Source of the DNA: Hyphococcus sp.
GTDB taxonomy: Bacteria > Pseudomonadota > Alphaproteobacteria > Caulobacterales > Parvularculaceae
Reading direction: 5' to 3'
DNA length: 64,000 nt
NCBI GenBank assembly: GCA_028289605.1
Contig: JANQON010000001.1
Location: 62,001 to 126,000 of the forward strand
The notes under the pieces are model-generated. The model did no database searches. It was not told the DNA's origin and was given only the letters and a program-made list of their open reading frames with translations. Made by a program: the position numbers and the translations under genes. Below are positions 50,238-59,296 of this stretch, piece after piece. The number at the start of each line of letters is the position of its first letter. Positions within the stretch are counted from its first letter, which is position 1.

Positions 50238-50602
50238 CCCGCCGCCAGGCAGGCGTCGAGATCAGGTTTGTCCTTTCCCGACGTCAGCGCCGTTGCTTCA
50301 ATATGAGCCGCGCGCACCTCATCTGATTCATCAGGGTACAAAATAACGATCAGTGAACAGGTTTCCAGCGCATAGCGCCTGAATTCGCCTTGACCTTCTT
50401 TTCGGGTTAGCGCCGGCGCACCGAATAGGGCGTCCAGGTCCGCTGGCGCGGCGCCGAGAACCTGGTCCGCCAAATAGACCGGAGCAGGTGGCTCAACCGC
50501 GGCGATTTCCTGCGCGGGCGGGTCGTCCTGTCCCGTCGAAGCGCAGGCGGTGATGAGGGTCGCCAGCGCGCTCGCGCCGAAAAGTCTGTTCCAATGGGTC
50601 AT
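50234..50602 (-). CDS. Small putative lipoprotein
   Basis: A 122-residue protein with lipobox LITACASTG (Cys20). The mature part has a hydrophobic-core PADLDALFGAPALTRKEGQGEFRRY, which resembles periplasmic SmpA/OmlA-style folds but I cannot assign it. Start at 50602 chosen for the signal peptide; the frame extends to 50662 with unlikely residues. Convergent overlap with the ampG-like gene. Confidence 0.72.
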   Translation of the reverse strand: MTHWNRLFGASALATLITACASTGQDDPPAQEIAAVEPPAPVYLADQVLGAAPADLDALFGAPALTRKEGQGEFRRYALETCSLIVILYPDESDEVRAAHIEATALTSGKDKPDLDACLAAG

Positions 50603-50758
50603 AGCGCCTTTGCCGAAACGAAGCGGATGACGGGTTTTAGGTTCGCTCGAGCCGCGCTTCAAGCCGACGGACGCCGCTTTTCCTTCGCCATTTGTTGCGA
50701 TGTCGCCGCGCGCTCCCTATAAGCGCGGGCGTTTTGCGCTTTTTTGAGAAGGGGACCC

Positions 50759-51757
50759 ATGGCTGATCAAGCTCTAGACGTAATCGGTTTCGGCAATGCG
50801 ATTGTCGACGTGCTCGCGAAATGCGACGCCGCCTTTCTTGACCAATTCGGTATTCCCAAAGGCGGCATGATCCTGATCGACGAGGCCCAGGCGAAGGAGA
50901 TTTACGACAGGATGGCCCCGGGGGTCGAAGTGTCCGGCGGATCCAACGCCAACGCGATCGCCTGTATCGCTTCCCTTGGCGGACGCGGCGGATTTGTCGG
51001 CAAAGTCGCGTCAGACGCTCTGGGAGACATCTTCCGCCATGACCTGCGCGCCATGGGCGTCGAGTACGAAACGGCGCCGCTCACGGACGGCCCGGAAACC
51101 GGCCGGTGCCTCATCAATGTGACGCCGGACGCCGAGCGGTCGATGGCGACGTTCCTCGGCGCCGCCGGCTACGTCACCAACGCCGACGTTGATGAAAACC
51201 AGATCGCCCGCGGCGAAATCTCGTTCTTCGAAGGCTATCTCTTTGAGCAGCCCGACGCGCGGGCGGCGTTTGTGCGCGCATGCGAGCTGGCGCGAAAGCA
51301 CGGGAAACGCACGGCGCTGACCCTTTCGGACGCCGGATGCGTCGAACGTCAGTTCGAGGAAATCGTCCCGTTTGTGCGCAACCATATCGACATCCTGTTA
51401 TGCAACGCCGCCGAAGCCGCAGCGATCTTCGGGTCGGACGATCTCGCCGAGATCGCGCCGAAGGCGCGCGACTTGGCGTCCCTGACCGCGATCACGAGAT
51501 CAGCGCGCGGATCGGTGTTGATCCCAGGCGAGGGAAGTCCCGTCGACGTGCCGGCCCAGGCGCCCGAAGCGCTGGAAGACACGACCGGCGCCGGCGACGC
51601 CTATGCGGCCGGTTTGCTGTTGGGCCTGGCGCGCGGTTACGAGCTTGGCCGCGCCGGGGCGCTTGGCGCTCTTGCGGCGAGCGAAGTCATATCGCACTTT
51701 GGCGCCCGACCGGCGCAGTCTCTTGAAGATTTAGCGCGTGAAGCAGGGCTAGTTTGA
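50759..51757 (+). CDS. PfkB-family kinase, adenosine-kinase-like
   Basis: A 332-residue ribokinase-fold sugar/nucleoside kinase. Motifs: GGSNANAIACIASLGGRGGFVGKV near residue 60 and DTTGAGDAYAAGLLLGL near residue 280 (PfkB signature 2 with catalytic Asp). The N-terminus VIGFGNAIVDVLAKCDAAFLD is closest to adenosine kinase-like bacterial enzymes. ATG at 50759 chosen; upstream frame adds five residues. May complement the AMP nucleosidase in purine salvage, though far away. Confidence 0.85.
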   Translation: MADQALDVIGFGNAIVDVLAKCDAAFLDQFGIPKGGMILIDEAQAKEIYDRMAPGVEVSGGSNANAIACIASLGGRGGFVGKVASDALGDIFRHDLRAMGVEYETAPLTDGPETGRCLINVTPDAERSMATFLGAAGYVTNADVDENQIARGEISFFEGYLFEQPDARAAFVRACELARKHGKRTALTLSDAGCVERQFEEIVPFVRNHIDILLCNAAEAAAIFGSDDLAEIAPKARDLASLTAITRSARGSVLIPGEGSPVDVPAQAPEALEDTTGAGDAYAAGLLLGLARGYELGRAGALGALAASEVISHFGARPAQSLEDLAREAGLV

Positions 51758-51767
51758 GGACGAACTC

Positions 51768-52631
51768 ATGAACAAGTGGGTCATTGGCGCGAGCGTTCTG
51801 ATTGGCGCGGTTGTGTTGGCGGCATGGCGCGCCGAAGCCACGTACCTGTCCTGGCTGGCTGGCAGGACCGAAGGGCAAACGCTTGAGGCGCGCCAATCCC
51901 TGTTAAAAGACGGCATAGAGGTTCTTCTGCCGACTGATGCGGATACGCCTGTTCCCGTCGTCCTGATGTTTCACGGCTGCGCTGGACCGCGCATGGAGTT
52001 TCAGCGGCAGTGGGCGCAAGTTATGAATGACGAGGGGTTCGCCGCACTCATCGTCGACAGCACCGGACCCCGAGGGTACTCGCGCCAGGATGCGTTAGAC
52101 GTCGTCTGTCAGGGCGACGCCCTGCTCGGCCAGGAACGAGCCGGCGACGTGCTCGCCGCTTATGAAATCGCCGCCGCCGATCCTCGCCTTGATGCGTCCC
52201 GTTTGGTGCTGGCGGGATGGTCGCACGGCGCTTGGACCATCATGGACTTTCTCACCATGGATATGAAAAACCGGCGTCCGGCCGGCATGGACGGCGTCCT
52301 TGCGCCCGTCGCTGATGTTGACGGCGTCGTCCTGTTTTATCCCTATTGCGGGGTGGGAACGCATACGCGCCTGCGCGGGTGGGACAAACGACCGCCGACG
52401 CTTGCATTAATCGCCGGGTCGGATGAAATCGTCGACGGACCTCAATGCGTGAAGGTGCTGGAAAAGCGCCAGAGCGAAGGCTACGATATTCAGCTTACGG
52501 TTTATCCCCACGCCAATCATGTGTTTGATGATCCATTCCTCGAACCGGACTGGATCCATTGGTATAGTGAAGACGCACATCGGGACGCAGAGAAGAAAGT
52601 TCGTGCGTTCCTGACTGGGATGAAGGACTAA
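51768..52631 (+). CDS. Dienelactone-hydrolase-family alpha/beta hydrolase
   Basis: A 287-residue hydrolase with N-terminal signal anchor (residues 5-22) and the nucleophile elbow AGWSHGAWTIM. The strand VVLMFHGCAG precedes it, Asp in LIAGSDEIVDG and His in YPHANHVFDD complete the triad. Periplasmic or membrane-tethered. It follows the kinase gene by 10 bases. Stop overlaps coaE's stop on the other strand by four bases. Confidence 0.85.
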   Translation: MNKWVIGASVLIGAVVLAAWRAEATYLSWLAGRTEGQTLEARQSLLKDGIEVLLPTDADTPVPVVLMFHGCAGPRMEFQRQWAQVMNDEGFAALIVDSTGPRGYSRQDALDVVCQGDALLGQERAGDVLAAYEIAAADPRLDASRLVLAGWSHGAWTIMDFLTMDMKNRRPAGMDGVLAPVADVDGVVLFYPYCGVGTHTRLRGWDKRPPTLALIAGSDEIVDGPQCVKVLEKRQSEGYDIQLTVYPHANHVFDDPFLEPDWIHWYSEDAHRDAEKKVRAFLTGMKD

Positions 52632-53236
52632 TCGCTGCGCGCTGCCGAACCGCCCAGTATCTCCGCATATACGGCGCGGACATCTTCAAACATCGCTTCA
52701 ATCGGCTGATTTGAAGAGATCACATAATCGGCCTTGCCGCGTTTTTCCGCATCGGGCGTTTGTTGGATGAGAATGGCGTTGAGCTTTTCCTCGGTCATGC
52801 CGGGCCGCGCCAACACGCGCTCGCGTTGGACGTCCGCCGGCGCGCTCACTACGACAACGGCGTCGAACAAAACTTCAGATCCGTTTTCAAACAGGAGCGG
52901 AATATCCAGAACAACAGCCGGCGCACCCTCTCCGGCCGCCGCCGCCATGAACGCCGTTCGATCCTGGGCCACCAGGGGATGGATGATCGCTTCCAGCTGC
53001 GCCAGCTTCGCCGCGTCCGATAAAACGATCCTCGCGAGCGCAGCCCGATCGACAGCGTTGTCGGCAACGGCGCCGGGAAACGCCGCCGCAACCGCATCGA
53101 CCGCGGCGCCGCCTGAGGCATACATCCGGTGCACGGCGGCATCGGCGTCCCAGACCGCCGCTCCCAGTTTTTCGAACATGGCGGCGACGGTTGACTTGCC
53201 CATGCCGATCGACCCGGTCAGCCCAATGCGTATCAT
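52628..53236 (-). CDS. coaE: Dephospho-CoA kinase
   Basis: A 202-residue enzyme of the last step of CoA synthesis. P-loop GSIGMGKST after MIRIGLT. Start at 53236 (MIRIGLTG), which overlaps the aroE stop by four bases; the longer frame to 53314 is the aroE 3' end. Member of the ppsR-maf-aroE-coaE block. Confidence 0.96.
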   Translation of the reverse strand: MIRIGLTGSIGMGKSTVAAMFEKLGAAVWDADAAVHRMYASGGAAVDAVAAAFPGAVADNAVDRAALARIVLSDAAKLAQLEAIIHPLVAQDRTAFMAAAAGEGAPAVVLDIPLLFENGSEVLFDAVVVVSAPADVQRERVLARPGMTEEKLNAILIQQTPDAEKRGKADYVISSNQPIEAMFEDVRAVYAEILGGSAARSD

Positions 53237-54087
53237 GCCGGGCCCCGGTGGTTCAGGGCCGTCACGAGCAACTCGCGCAGGGCGTCGTCGACAACAGGCT
53301 GCTCGCCGAACCACATCTCAAATCCCGGCGCGGCCTGGTGCATCAGCATGGACAAACCGTCCATGGTCTGCAGGCCGTGCTGTTCCGCATCAGCCAACAG
53401 CGCAGTCTTTAGGGGAGTATAAACGATATCAGCGACAACGGCGGACTTCGGCAGCGCGGACAGGCTGATCTCGAGCGGCCGTTCTCCCGACATCCCTAGG
53501 CTGGTCGCGTTGACAAGAATATCAATGTCGCCAAGCGCGGCGTCCCGGCGGTCCCATGCCAGCGTCGTCGCCGACGGTATGCTCGCCGCAATCGCCTCCG
53601 CCTTTTCGAGGGTCCGGTTGGCGAGCATGATCGACCCGCAACCGAGATCAGACAGGGCCGCTGCGACGCCGCGCGCGGCGCCGCCGGCACCCAGGACAAG
53701 CGCACGGCTTTGTTCCGACACCACCGCCCCCGCCGCTTTTAGGGACAATGCGAATCCGGAGACATCGGTATTGTAGGCCTTCACGCCGGCGGCGGAAAAA
53801 ACCAACGTGTTGGCGGCGCCGGCCCGGCTCGTCGTCGAATCCGCCTCATCGGCGTATCGCAGCGCATTCTCCTTGTGGGGCAGCGTGACATTCAGGCCAG
53901 CGTACCCTTTTCGGCGAAGGTCGTCGGCCGCTTGCTGGAAACTCTCATAACCAGGCGGTATTTCGATTCGATCGTATCGACCGTCAACGCCGGCGCGCTT
54001 CAGCCATTCGCGATGAATGAGCGGCGAAAGCGAATGCTGGATCGGAAACCCGGCGACGCCAGCGCGAATTGGCGCTTGGTCCGACAT
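53233..54087 (-). CDS. aroE: Shikimate dehydrogenase
   Basis: A 284-residue enzyme reducing 3-dehydroshikimate with NADPH. Substrate pocket AGFPIQHSLSPLIH, catalytic Lys in NVTLPHKENAL, Asp in the NADP domain GAGGAARGVAAAL. One-base overlap with maf upstream and four with coaE downstream. Standard alphaproteobacterial order beside the chromosome origin. Confidence 0.97.
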   Translation of the reverse strand: MSDQAPIRAGVAGFPIQHSLSPLIHREWLKRAGVDGRYDRIEIPPGYESFQQAADDLRRKGYAGLNVTLPHKENALRYADEADSTTSRAGAANTLVFSAAGVKAYNTDVSGFALSLKAAGAVVSEQSRALVLGAGGAARGVAAALSDLGCGSIMLANRTLEKAEAIAASIPSATTLAWDRRDAALGDIDILVNATSLGMSGERPLEISLSALPKSAVVADIVYTPLKTALLADAEQHGLQTMDGLSMLMHQAAPGFEMWFGEQPVVDDALRELLVTALNHRGPA

Positions 54088-54689
54088 CAGAAAGCCAGGG
54101 CTCCTTCCTCCCGAAGCAACGCAAACAGGGGAAACACCGCAAGACCCAGGACGGCGAAGTAGTCCCCTTCGATCCGGTCGAATAAACGGGCGCCCAACGC
54201 TTCAACCTGATAGGCGCCGACGCTCGAGAGGATGTCATCGCCCGCCGCCGACAAATACGCGTCGATTTCACCGGCGGTCATACCGCGCATGACCAGCCGC
54301 GGTCGCTCCACATGGCGCCAGATGACTTGCCCGTCCCGGGCGACTACAGCGCCATTGATCAGCGTGTGGGACCGACCCTGCATCTCCATCAAGCGCGTGC
54401 GCGCCTCAGCCATACTTGTCGGTTTGTCATATGGCTTGCCGTCGAACTCCAGGATCTGATCAGCGCCGATGACCAGACCGCCATGATGAGCGGCCACGGC
54501 CATACACTTCGCTTCCGCGAGACGTAAGGCGATATCTTCAAGGCCTGCGCCATCCTGTTGGGCTTGGATCTTGATTACGGATTCATCTACGCCCGGCTTG
54601 ACGACCTGAAAGCGAACGCCGTGCGCATTTAGGATCGAAGCGCGAATTTTGCTTCCCGAGGCAAGTATGACAGCTGGATTGTCGTTCAC
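54087..54689 (-). CDS. maf: Maf-family nucleotide pyrophosphatase
   Basis: A 200-residue Maf protein. ILASGSKIRASILNAHGV has the signature loop but with KIR in place of the usual PRR; LVIGADQILEFDGKPYDKP and the C-terminal YFAVLGLAVFPL are typical. Family members hydrolyse non-canonical or canonical NTPs (dTTP/UTP, m7GTP). Four-base overlap with ppsR and one-base overlap with aroE point to coupled translation. Confidence 0.95.
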   Translation of the reverse strand: MNDNPAVILASGSKIRASILNAHGVRFQVVKPGVDESVIKIQAQQDGAGLEDIALRLAEAKCMAVAAHHGGLVIGADQILEFDGKPYDKPTSMAEARTRLMEMQGRSHTLINGAVVARDGQVIWRHVERPRLVMRGMTAGEIDAYLSAAGDDILSSVGAYQVEALGARLFDRIEGDYFAVLGLAVFPLFALLREEGALAF

Positions 54690-55555
54690 CGGTTCTGCCT
54701 GGCGGATAGCTTCGTCAGTATGGCCGCAGCCGTTTCTTCCACCGATTTACGGGTTACATCGATCACCGGCCAACCGTTTTTAGCGCAGAGCCGTTTCGCC
54801 CGCAGCACCTCCGCCCGGATGTTGTCCAGATCGGAATACTCATCGGCGTCATTCGCCGCATTGAGACCGCCGAGACGACTCCTTCGGATTTGCGCCAGCC
54901 GTTCCGGGCTCGCGACCAGTCCCACCACCATCGGTTTACGCAATTCAAACAGTTCCGGCGGGGGATCGGACGTAGGCACAAGCGGAACATTCGCCGCCTT
55001 TATCCCTCGGTTCGCCAGATACATGCAGGTCGGCGTTTTTGACGTACGGCTGACGCCAACCAGCACCACATCGGCTGGCTCCAGATCCCAGACCATCTGT
55101 CCGTCATCGTGAGAAAGCGTATAGTCAAGCGCCGCAATCCGAGTGAAGTACTTATCATCCATTTCATGCTGCGCGCCGGCTTTCTGGGTTTGTTCTAGAC
55201 CCAGATAGTCCGTAAAAGCGTTCAGCATTGGATCCAAAACCGAGACCGCGGGGGTCTGCAACTCACTGCAGCGGATTTCCAGCAGGCGTCGCAGTTGAGG
55301 ATTGATGATGGTGTAAAGAACGATACCCGGCGCGGCTTCAATCGCGGCCAGCGTTTGCTCCATTTGGCGCCGCGACCGAATAAGAGCGTAGATGTGCTCA
55401 AGCGGTTTCGCCGCGGCGAACTGCGCCGTGGTTGCTTTCAGCATGGCGTTCAGGGTCTCGCCTGTGGAGTCAGAGACCAGATGAACATGAAAGTACGTGG
55501 CGAGCGGCGGGCGCTCGCTATCGTCCCGATCGGTTTTCACATCCAGGTTCTGCAT
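54686..55555 (-). CDS. ppsR: Pyruvate phosphate dikinase/PEP synthase regulatory protein (DUF299)
   Basis: A 289-residue bifunctional kinase/phosphorylase of the DUF299 family. HVHLVSDSTGETLNAML near the N-terminus and the P-loop-like GVSRTSKTPTCMYLANRG near residue 160 are diagnostic. It regulates PEP synthase or PPDK by phosphorylation. Its position beside the candidate oriC matches RP001 in Caulobacter. Divergent from hemE. Confidence 0.95.
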   Translation of the reverse strand: MQNLDVKTDRDDSERPPLATYFHVHLVSDSTGETLNAMLKATTAQFAAAKPLEHIYALIRSRRQMEQTLAAIEAAPGIVLYTIINPQLRRLLEIRCSELQTPAVSVLDPMLNAFTDYLGLEQTQKAGAQHEMDDKYFTRIAALDYTLSHDDGQMVWDLEPADVVLVGVSRTSKTPTCMYLANRGIKAANVPLVPTSDPPPELFELRKPMVVGLVASPERLAQIRRSRLGGLNAANDADEYSDLDNIRAEVLRAKRLCAKNGWPVIDVTRKSVEETAAAILTKLSARQNR

Positions 55556-55944
55556 ATCTGTGGAACTATACGGGAAAGGACGGAACTCTTGCGACCAAAA
55601 TTTTCACGCGTTGGAAAACCGTCCGGCCATACCGACCCGGCGCCCATGGGGAATGGAAAACAAGAAGATGGGAAGATAACCCCGTTCAGGTTCCACCCAT
55701 TTATGGAAAAAGACCGTGTGAGGATTCCAGCCTGCGTCGATTTGTTTGTTCAGTGAAGGTATTACCGGGGTTATGAACAGTCTCCACAAGCCCGACATCC
55801 ACGGGGGTGAAGCCGGGGGAACACTTAGCGTCATGTGTTTAATCAAAGCGATGGTTTGGATTCCCCCAACATCCCTAGGCTATTCTATTTATTAACCCTT
55901 TCTTAAGATTCCTTTATAAAGGATTAACAGGGTGCGGACCGCCA
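55556..55944. other. Candidate chromosomal origin of replication (oriC)
   Basis: 389-base gap between ppsR and hemE. It holds a perfect CtrA box (55892-55906), a nearby near-match TTTA-N7-TTAA (55913-55927), degenerate DnaA-box-like sequences TTATGAACA (55771-55779) and TGTGTTTAA (55834-55842), three GANTC sites at 55723-55727, 55859-55863 and 55907-55911, and an AT-rich run at 55881-55927 that could unwind. In Caulobacter the origin lies between the hemE and DUF299 genes (established). No perfect TTATCCACA is present, which lowers certainty. Confidence 0.65.
55892..55906 (+). promoter_or_regulatory. Predicted CtrA box in the hemE/origin region
   Basis: Perfect TTAA-N7-TTAA (spacer CCCTTTC), 38 bases upstream of the hemE ATG, touching a GATTC methylation-type site at 55907-55911. 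In Caulobacter CtrA boxes here block origin firing and shape hemE transcription. Confidence 0.65.
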
Positions 55945-56982
55945 ATGGCAGCGACGTCAAAATTCTTGAGTGTTCTGGACGGTCAACCCTCGGCCATACC
56001 GCCCATGTGGTTTATGCGTCAGGCGGGACGGTATCTTCCTGAATATCGCCGACTACGCGCGGAGGCTGGATCGTTCCTTAACCTCTGCTTCAATCCGGAC
56101 ATGGCGTCTGAGGTCACGCTGCAGCCAATTCAGCGTTTTGATCTTGATGCGGCGATATTGTTCGCCGACATTCTTTTGATCCCCGATGCATTAGGACAAA
56201 AATTAACCTTTGCCGAGGGCGAAGGACCCATGCTGGATCCGGTCATCACTGCGAAAAACCTTGACGCCTTTCGGGGTCGAGATATTCACGACCGCCTCGG
56301 TCCGATTTACGAAACAGTGCGTTTGACCCGGTCGGGTCTTGCCGCCGACAAGGCGCTGATCGGATTCGCCGGCGCCCCGTGGACGGTGGCGACCTATATG
56401 CTCAACGGGCGTTCAACCCGCGACCCGTCCTCTCTCCGCGCGATGTTTTATCAGGATCGCCCGTTTGTTGAGTCGTTGCTGGCGTTGCTCGTGGAAAAGA
56501 CGATTGAGTATCTTCTCGCGCAAATCGACGCCGGCGCGGATGCGGTGCAGCTCTTTGATACATGGGCCGGCGGACTGCCTTGGCCGGTTCTGGACGCCGT
56601 CTCGGTGCAGCCCATGCGGAAAATTGCGCAGGGCGTGCGATCGCAACGCCCGGAGACGCCCATCCTTATGTTTCCGAAAGGCGTCGGGGAGAAAGCGATC
56701 GAGTATGTGCTGCTTGGCGAATGCGACGCGTTCGGTATTGATTATGCGATGGATCCCGGGTGGGCCCGGGCCCATCTCTCATCTCATGCGGTGATCCAGG
56801 GCGGTCTTGATCCGCTGCGCGTCGTCGCCGGCGGCGATGAAATGACGCGAGCCGCCGATGCGTATCTGAATCTGTTTCACGACGTTCCCTATATTTTCAA
56901 TCTGGGACACGGATTCACGCCCGAGACGCCGCCTGAACATGTGGCTGCGCTCGTTGAGTTTGTAAGGCGAAAAGAACGATGA
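55945..56982 (+). CDS. hemE: Uroporphyrinogen decarboxylase
   Basis: A 345-residue heme-biosynthesis enzyme that removes four carboxyls from uroporphyrinogen III. N-terminal MRQAGRYLPEYR and LFDTWAG segments, GHGFTPETPPEHV at the C-terminus are diagnostic. Stop overlaps hemJ start (ATGA). Confidence 0.98.
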   Translation: MAATSKFLSVLDGQPSAIPPMWFMRQAGRYLPEYRRLRAEAGSFLNLCFNPDMASEVTLQPIQRFDLDAAILFADILLIPDALGQKLTFAEGEGPMLDPVITAKNLDAFRGRDIHDRLGPIYETVRLTRSGLAADKALIGFAGAPWTVATYMLNGRSTRDPSSLRAMFYQDRPFVESLLALLVEKTIEYLLAQIDAGADAVQLFDTWAGGLPWPVLDAVSVQPMRKIAQGVRSQRPETPILMFPKGVGEKAIEYVLLGECDAFGIDYAMDPGWARAHLSSHAVIQGGLDPLRVVAGGDEMTRAADAYLNLFHDVPYIFNLGHGFTPETPPEHVAALVEFVRRKER

Positions 56983-57425
56983 CGGATTTTCTTCTTAGCA
57001 TTTATCTTTGGCTTAAAGCTGTTCACTTGCTGGCAGTGATCGCATGGATGGCGGGCATGATGTATTTGCCGCGTCTGTTCATTTATCACCATCAGGCGGA
57101 GAAAGGCGGCGAAGCGGAAAAACACTTCGTCACGATGGAACGACGGCTCATGAAAGGCATCATGAATCCGTCAATCGCTGCGGTATGGATCCTTGGCATC
57201 GTGATGCTGGCGGCGAATCCTTCAATCCTCTCGGCCGGATGGTTTCACGTCAAACTCCTCTTCGTGTTCGCGATTTCAGGAGTTCACGGCTTTTATTCGA
57301 GCGCGCGACGGAAATTTGAAGCTGGAGAGCGCCCCCGCAGCGAGAAATTCTGGCGGATTATCAACGAAGCGCCGTTTTTGGGGCTCATCGTCGTTGTCAT
57401 CATGGTGATTGTGAAGCCGTTCTGA
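56979..57425 (+). CDS. hemJ: Protoporphyrinogen oxidase HemJ
   Basis: A 148-residue, four-TM inner-membrane protein. KAVHLLAVIAWMAGMMYLPRLFIYH has the conserved His and the pair of helices; the second half has KFWRIINEAPFLGLIVVVIMVIV. HemJ oxidises protoporphyrinogen IX in many Alphaproteobacteria. Coupled to hemE by a four-base overlap. Confidence 0.95.
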   Translation: MTDFLLSIYLWLKAVHLLAVIAWMAGMMYLPRLFIYHHQAEKGGEAEKHFVTMERRLMKGIMNPSIAAVWILGIVMLAANPSILSAGWFHVKLLFVFAISGVHGFYSSARRKFEAGERPRSEKFWRIINEAPFLGLIVVVIMVIVKPF

Positions 57426-57684
57426 GATGAAGATCAGATCTTCGTCGACGGCGTTCGCCGCCCGGATTTGACTGCGACGGGCGCAATCGGCGCGGTTTGC
57501 GGCGCCGCCGTTCGATAATCCCAGCGGCGCTGCGCCCATTGACGACGGGCCATTCAGAGCTATATCTGGGAAAAACCCACCTTCGCTGCAGCGCCCAAAA
57601 GGCGGCGCGCGCCCGTTTTCATCGCTACTTTCAACAGCTTAGCTTCCCGCTAAGCGCAAAAACTCATATCCGGGAAACATCCCC
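57426..57684 (+). promoter_or_regulatory. rho leader region
   Basis: 259 bases between hemJ and rho without a credible gene. Rho genes are often autoregulated through their leaders; I see no clear hairpin-plus-U attenuator and no CtrA box here. Confidence 0.4.
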
Positions 57685-58956
57685 ATGCTGCCCAAGCAAA
57701 TGTCCCTTGACGAGCTCAAGGAAAAAACGCCCGCCGCTCTCCTCGAATTCGCCGAGAGCCTGGAGGTGGAAAACGCATCCACCATGCGCAAGCAGGACAT
57801 GATGTTCGCCATCCTGAAAGAGCTGGCGGATCATGAGGTGGAGATATCGGGCGGCGGCGTGTTGGAGGTGCTGCCGGACGGATTTGGGTTTTTAAGATCG
57901 CCTGAAGCGAATTATCTGGCCGGCCCCGACGACATTTATGTTTCCCCCAGCCAGATACGCCGTTTCGCGCTAAGGACCGGCGACACAGTCATCGGCGAAA
58001 TCCGTAGCCCCAAAGAAGGCGAGCGGTATTTCGCGCTCCTCAAAGTCGGTACGATCAATTTCGAAGAGCCGGAAAAAGCCCGCCACAAAGTCCATTTCGA
58101 CAACCTGACGCCGCTCTATCCGGATGAGCGGCTCAATATGGAAATCGCCGACGAAAAAACGAAGGACATGACGGCGCGGGTGATCGATCTTGTCGCCCCG
58201 CTTGGAAAGGGCCAACGTGCGCTCATTACGGCCCCGCCGCGCACGGGTAAAACCGTCATTCTACAGAATATCGCCCATTCGATCGCGGCGAACCATCCGG
58301 AAGCGTATCTCATTGTATTGCTGATTGACGAACGACCTGAAGAAGTCACAGACATGCAGCGATCCGTGAAAGGCGAGGTCGTGTCTTCGACTTTTGACGA
58401 ACCGGCGACACGGCACGTTCAGGTCGCTGAGATGGTCATCGAGAAAGCCAAGCGTCTGGTCGAACACGGCCGCGATGTCGTTATTCTGCTCGACTCAATT
58501 ACGCGTCTGGGGCGGGCCTACAACACGGTTGTGCCGTCTTCCGGCAAGGTGTTGACCGGCGGCGTCGACGCGAACGCCCTGCAGCGGCCGAAACGCTTTT
58601 TCGGTGCGGCGCGGAATATTGAAGAGGGGGGTTCGCTCACCATTATCGCCACGGCGCTCATTGAAACGGGTTCGAAGATGGACGAAGTCATTTTCGAGGA
58701 GTTCAAAGGCACGGGCAATGCGGAGATTATTCTCGACCGGAAGGTTGCCGACAAACGCGTCTACCCGGCGATCGATATCGCCAAATCCGGCACCCGGAAA
58801 GAAGACCTGATCACCGACGCCGCCGCCATGCAGAAGATCTTCGTGCTGCGGCGTATTTTGGCGCCGATGGGCGTTAATGACGCGATCGAATTTTTGCTGG
58901 ACAAACTCAAGCAGACCAAGACCAATCAGGACTTTTTCGATTCGATGAATACGTAA
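57685..58956 (+). CDS. rho: Transcription termination factor Rho
   Basis: A 423-residue hexameric RNA helicase. N-terminal helix bundle and OB-fold primary RNA site ([22 protein letters not shown]), Walker [10 protein letters not shown], Walker [17 protein letters not shown], and Q-loop/R-loop regions complete. Full family length. The usual neighbour mnmE (trmE) is not downstream here; a MATE gene follows instead after 340 bases. Confidence 0.98.
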   Translation: MLPKQMSLDELKEKTPAALLEFAESLEVENASTMRKQDMMFAILKELADHEVEISGGGVLEVLPDGFGFLRSPEANYLAGPDDIYVSPSQIRRFALRTGDTVIGEIRSPKEGERYFALLKVGTINFEEPEKARHKVHFDNLTPLYPDERLNMEIADEKTKDMTARVIDLVAPLGKGQRALITAPPRTGKTVILQNIAHSIAANHPEAYLIVLLIDERPEEVTDMQRSVKGEVVSSTFDEPATRHVQVAEMVIEKAKRLVEHGRDVVILLDSITRLGRAYNTVVPSSGKVLTGGVDANALQRPKRFFGAARNIEEGGSLTIIATALIETGSKMDEVIFEEFKGTGNAEIILDRKVADKRVYPAIDIAKSGTRKEDLITDAAAMQKIFVLRRILAPMGVNDAIEFLLDKLKQTKTNQDFFDSMNT

Positions 58957-59296
58957 GGGTGTGTTTGCTTAGCAAAAACAGGATCAGGAGACGTCCGTCA
59001 GGTCACGATCTCGCTTCGCTGAAGCCGACCTTAAAAACCGGGTACGGACGAAAAAACAGTTGGGGCGTTCCACCGAAGCGCTGGGGCGATCAACGAGGCG
59101 ACCCTTATCACGTAATCCAAGGTCCACGTCTGATCCGTAGGGTGCGGGAAAAGACGCGCCGAAAACCCTTGACTTCGTCGGCCTAGCGCACACCGAGTTG
59201 TGAGCGGCGCTCATTAGTCGCGCAACAATTTTCGATGGCGCAGGGCCCCATTGCGCGGCATGCTCAGCACTCACATGGCCTATAGAGAGTCGGACC
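58957..59296. other. Intergenic region, no gene seen
   Basis: 340 bases between rho and the MATE gene. A 75-codon open frame at 58959-59186 has no protein-like features. No clear hairpin with a U run follows rho. A TTGACT at 59165 could be a -35 element for the MATE gene, with no strong -10. Confidence 0.5.

Noticed and set aside
55604-55846. 80-codon minus-strand open frame inside the candidate origin
   Set aside because: No ribosome site, no domain, and overlaps AT-rich regulatory sequence.
58959-59186. 75-codon plus-strand open frame after rho
   Set aside because: Basic, low-complexity translation without signal or motif; no ribosome site.
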